Positions 61,628 through 64,000 of a stretch of DNA of 64,000 bases are shown here, one piece after another. The position numbers and the translations under genes are program-made. How positions within the stretch are numbered: the first letter of the stretch is position 1; every line of letters starts with the position of its first letter. The notes beneath the pieces were generated by a model. The model made no database searches. It saw nothing but the letters and a program-made list of their open reading frames with translations, and was not told the DNA's origin. Source of the DNA: Dyadobacter chenwenxiniae (lineage in GTDB: Bacteria > Bacteroidota > Bacteroidia > Cytophagales > Spirosomataceae); NCBI RefSeq assembly GCF_022869785.1, contig NZ_CP094997.1, positions 248,001 to 312,000 of the forward strand, written 5' to 3'.

Positions 61628-62305
61628 TCAATAACGCTCGTAATGGAGTTGGTCGCTGCTAAGCTTATTTGCCAGTAAATGCTGATTTACCGTGAGCCAG
61701 AAACCATTATAGTTTGCTTGATCTTCCAGTTGTACACTCAGGTTCCGTAATTCCCGCTCCCTTTGGGCCTGCTCAAACATTTGCAGCAAGGAGGGCAGTT
61801 CGTCATTTACTTCGTTTAAGACAGGTGTGCCCTGTTCGATAAATCGGTTCGTGCTGTATGAGCGAATAGGTAAGGAGTTGCCTGGTTTCCTGGCAAACAA
61901 CCTGGTTTTCTTTCCTAACGGTTTATTCGACTTTTCCTTAAAAGTCCCAAAGTGAGATGCTTCATTTTGGACAATGGTTTCGAAATCAACGGGTTTTGCA
62001 TTGGAAAGCGAAGTTCCTTCACCGTTGTTGCTGCGTAACGGGGCCGTATTTTTTGCCGGGGGAATGGTGCTTGCGCTGGCATTGATATAATTATAGCGAT
62101 CGATGCTTTCGGCTGTAAAAACCAGATATGCCACGGCAAAAATTAACATTACTGCTGTTGAATAAGAAAGCACAATCCATCTGTGCCGCCTTCGTTTCCG
62201 TGCCTGGAAGAGATTCCAGAACTTGTCGGGGTCCCATTCCAGGTCGCTTTGATCCGATATATCGGCCAGCTCTCTGATCTTATAAGACAAGTTTTCGTTT
62301 TTCAT
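61628..62305 (-). CDS. Membrane protein coupled to sigma factor, probable anti-sigma factor
   Basis: The ATG at 62305 gives 225 residues. A short cytoplasmic part (LADISDQSDLEWDPDKFWNL, then FQARKRRRHRW) is followed by one helix (IVLSYSTAVMLIFAVAYLVF) and a periplasmic Ser/Asn-rich region. Its start overlaps the end of the sigma gene by 26 bp, the normal sign of a cognate anti-sigma. There is no HXXXCXXC zinc motif. The family is too divergent to name from sequence. Confidence 0.72.
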   Translation of the reverse strand: MKNENLSYKIRELADISDQSDLEWDPDKFWNLFQARKRRRHRWIVLSYSTAVMLIFAVAYLVFTAESIDRYNYINASASTIPPAKNTAPLRSNNGEGTSLSNAKPVDFETIVQNEASHFGTFKEKSNKPLGKKTRLFARKPGNSLPIRSYSTNRFIEQGTPVLNEVNDELPSLLQMFEQAQRERELRNLSVQLEDQANYNGFWLTVNQHLLANKLSSDQLHYERY

Positions 62306-62837
62306 AACTCGGATCCAAGTCAATAATCCTTTTCTGCAACATTACTTTTGCTTTGCTGAGCTGTGATTTCGATGTGCCTAAGCTGATTCCCAGCATTTCT
62401 GCTATTTCGGAATGTGCGTAACCTTCAACCTCAAACAAGTTAAATACCGTTCGGTAGCCAACGGGCAAGCCGGCAATAACTTCCATGATCCTGTCCGCAG
62501 TTAGGTTTTCTATCACAATTTCATCCAGGTGATAGGCTTCTGCTTCGTGCTCCCCTAACAATTTAAAGGGCTTTTCTTTTTTTATGATAGCAAGGCACTC
62601 GTTAACAACAATTCTTTTAATCCAGCTTTCAAATGCTCCCACCGATTCAAACTTGCACCGGCCCATCTTTTCAAGCATAATGAAAATAGAATTCGATACG
62701 CTATCTTCCACTTTCCCTTTATCAGAAAGGTATCTTCTTGCGATACGGTGCAATATTTTCCCATAGGCATCAAAAAGCTTTCGCTGCGAACAGACGTCTT
62801 TTTGCTGAGCTTGATGAATTATGGAGAGCGTAATCAA
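62280..62837 (-). CDS. ECF-type RNA polymerase sigma factor with TTG start
   Basis: The 185-residue protein has region 2 (LFDAYGKILHRIARRYLSDK, then VEDSVSNSIFIML) and region 4 (GLPVGYRTVFNLFEVEGYAH and SEIAEMLGISLGTSKSQLSK). The frame starts at TTG 62837; a stop lies three codons upstream and no ATG occurs before region 2. It overlaps the probable anti-sigma gene. The target promoter is unknown, but the nearby OmpH-like gene suggests an envelope stress role. Confidence 0.93.
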   Translation of the reverse strand: MITLSIIHQAQQKDVCSQRKLFDAYGKILHRIARRYLSDKGKVEDSVSNSIFIMLEKMGRCKFESVGAFESWIKRIVVNECLAIIKKEKPFKLLGEHEAEAYHLDEIVIENLTADRIMEVIAGLPVGYRTVFNLFEVEGYAHSEIAEMLGISLGTSKSQLSKAKVMLQKRIIDLDPSYEKRKLVL

Positions 62838-63041
62838 TGTCGCTTACGAATGTTCTCTGGTAAGAATAATTACGAAGGGCCAAAGGTTGCCTGACGGAGC
62901 ATTATTTTTTTAATAATATCAATGGCATCAATTTGCATTGATCTTGACAGCGGAAGATAAGGTGAGATAGCGGGGCTCTTAGACTGGCCCCGCCTGTGAT
63001 GTATGTCCGAAGTTTTTATGTGCTTGGGGCTCTGTGAAAAC

Positions 63042-63248
63042 CTATTTTTCGAGTTGCGACAGAATCTGACTTAGCTTGTCATGAATCAGGGAAAGATGCG
63101 GGCGTCCACTTGGAGTAGTTCCATTTATATCGTGGATTGCTTGAAGGATTTGATTTTGCTGCGCCAATTGCAGGGATTCGAATTTGGTAAGCTCAGGGTA
63201 TTTTAATTGGAATCCCTCTGCGAGCTCGTCAATGCTGTGAACTGTCAT
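63042..63248 (-). CDS. Small hypothetical protein, 68 residues
   Basis: The protein begins MTVHSIDELAEGFQLKYPEL and is predicted helical (FESLQLAQQNQILQAIHDIN; HDKLSQILSQLEK). It has no signal or helix. Spacing and composition suggest a real gene. Function unknown. Confidence 0.5.
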   Translation of the reverse strand: MTVHSIDELAEGFQLKYPELTKFESLQLAQQNQILQAIHDINGTTPSGRPHLSLIHDKLSQILSQLEK

Positions 63249-63352
63249 GTTTTTAAAGTTTAAGTATGATAACCGGGAGAAATCCCGGTATCCAAATATA
63301 GCAATTAAGGTGTTTCGTCTGCATCAAATTTCCATTCCTTATGGATAATGAA

Positions 63353-63396
63353 AGCGGACCTGATTTTGAAATCTGGATTTCAAAATCAGGTCCGCT
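63353..63396 (-). terminator. Perfect long hairpin after the small lipoprotein gene
   Basis: The 21-nt arm 63353-63373 is perfectly complementary to 63376-63396 (outer bases AGCGGACC and GGTCCGCT). It lies 25 bp past the stop of the lipoprotein gene. The long arms exceed a minimal terminator. Confidence 0.8.
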
Positions 63397-63421
63397 CATT
63401 TTCAGAGTAATCAAGAATGGG

Positions 63422-63607
63422 TTACAGCGCCTTACTTGCTGAATCTGTGGCCATCGTGTCTGACTCCATTTGTGTTTGGGTGTTATCTGCGCTTGTGGAG
63501 TCTGTGCTTCCACCCGCACCATCACCATTCTTATTAGAATTACATGCAGCCATGCTTAAAAGCAGACCCAGGCCAACCATCGAAAATGCTACTTTAATTG
63601 ATTTCAT
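63422..63607 (-). CDS. Small lipoprotein, 61 residues
   Basis: The ATG at 63607 gives signal MKSIKVAFSMVGLGLLLSMA with the lipobox Cys following (AACNSN). The mature part is Gly/Ser/Thr/Asp-rich (GDGAGGSTDSTSADNTQTQ). Such short acidic lipoproteins are common in Bacteroidota, and no function is known. The hairpin directly downstream supports transcription as a single gene. Confidence 0.65.
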   Translation of the reverse strand: MKSIKVAFSMVGLGLLLSMAACNSNKNGDGAGGSTDSTSADNTQTQMESDTMATDSASKAL

Positions 63608-63749
63608 AATATTTGTGTTTAAATGAAAGATTTTGAACGCCATCAATAATTATTCCACTTAAACTGATGTTGCCATCTGTTCGCAGATCTGAGAACAATG
63701 GCGGCATGGTGTAGCTGCTACCTATATTATGCATAACGGGCTTTGCCAG

Positions 63750-64000
63750 TTACCAGGGAATCTCGCCTGTCGCGGGATTGGTTTCTTCACTGAAAAACTT
63801 GCCGGTGGGGCCGTCATGTCCCAGTAATGCGTATTTTACAATACGTTTCCCTGCTTCTTCTACCGCTCCGCCGGAGTTGCCTGTAAAGTCGGTTTTGGTA
63901 TAACCCGGGCAGACCGCATTGATCTTAAAGGCAGAGTTGCGCAATTCGTAGGCCAACTGAACGGTGTACATATTCAGAGCAGCTTTGGATGAAGCGTAAA
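63750..64000 (-). CDS. Short-chain dehydrogenase/reductase, N-terminus beyond the window
   Basis: The frame enters from the right edge with the active-site motif YASSKAALNMYTVQLAYELR and continues INAVCPGYTKTDFTGNSGG to the stop at 63750. These are the C-terminal half of an SDR enzyme, with the catalytic Tyr and Lys present and the cofactor loop outside the window. An ATG at 63971 is internal, not the start. Substrate unknown. Confidence 0.88.
   Translation of the reverse strand, partial: YASSKAALNMYTVQLAYELRNSAFKINAVCPGYTKTDFTGNSGGAVEEAGKRIVKYALLGHDGPTGKFFSEETNPATGEIPW

Noticed and set aside
1..64000. rRNA, tRNA, insertion sequence or prophage genes
   Set aside because: No such sequence or protein signature was recognised on either strand.

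Overview
The window looks like a chromosomal segment of a Bacteroidota bacterium, most likely of the Cytophagales (Dyadobacter or another Spirosomataceae-type genus). Supporting signs are a SusC/SusD pair, two LytS-type kinase/LytTR regulator pairs, very large PAS histidine kinases, a CheB-CheR-kinase fusion, a membrane-anchored MutS paralogue, a DUF1501/DUF1800 pair and weak Shine-Dalgarno sequences. No rRNA, tRNA, CRISPR array, prophage or insertion sequence was recognised. The genus is an inference; the phylum is well supported.

1-15.1 kb is an exopolysaccharide (EPS) locus. Reading leftwards are Wza-, Wzc-, Wzx- and Wzy-like genes (the last cut by the window edge). A second leftward block holds an Alg13/PssE-like glycosyltransferase, a polysaccharide lyase-like lipoprotein, a DUF1800 protein and a Tat-signal DUF1501 protein. 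Reading rightwards are a frameshifted glycosyltransferase, a WcaJ-like sugar-phosphate transferase and an acyltransferase. All three transcription units carry the same control element: three YACCCC-type boxes repeated about every 21 bp, the promoter-proximal one always ending in ACCCCAAAAA. This is the clearest apparently undescribed signal in the window and has the geometry expected of a LytTR-type regulator.

15.2-26.4 kb holds small unknown genes, a LytS-type kinase broken by two T-run frameshifts with its LytTR partner, a membrane MutS paralogue, an unknown membrane protein, a serine hydrolase co-translated with a second LytS/LytTR pair, and an IMP dehydrogenase that matches the Tritrichomonas foetus enzyme down to residue numbering.

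26.5-43.2 kb is a phosphosignalling island: three giant kinases (about 1050, 1050 and 1500 residues), single and double receiver proteins without output domains, and the decayed remains of another CheB gene. Between them lie a long inverted repeat built of an 8-bp tandem unit and an orphan Imm-5-like immunity protein.

43.2-52.3 kb contains a metallophosphoesterase, a ThuA-domain protein and a barstar-like protein in one operon, a choice-of-anchor I lipoprotein, and a SusD/SusC nutrient uptake pair. 52.7-64 kb contains an HxlR regulator divergent from a quinone oxidoreductase, a MacB/FtsX-type permease, an AraC regulator, two short-chain dehydrogenases (one cut by the right edge), an E1-like ThiF protein next to a FeeM-like acyltransferase, an OmpH/Skp chaperone, a sigma/anti-sigma pair and small lipoproteins. 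Several genes end in strong hairpin terminators, listed separately.
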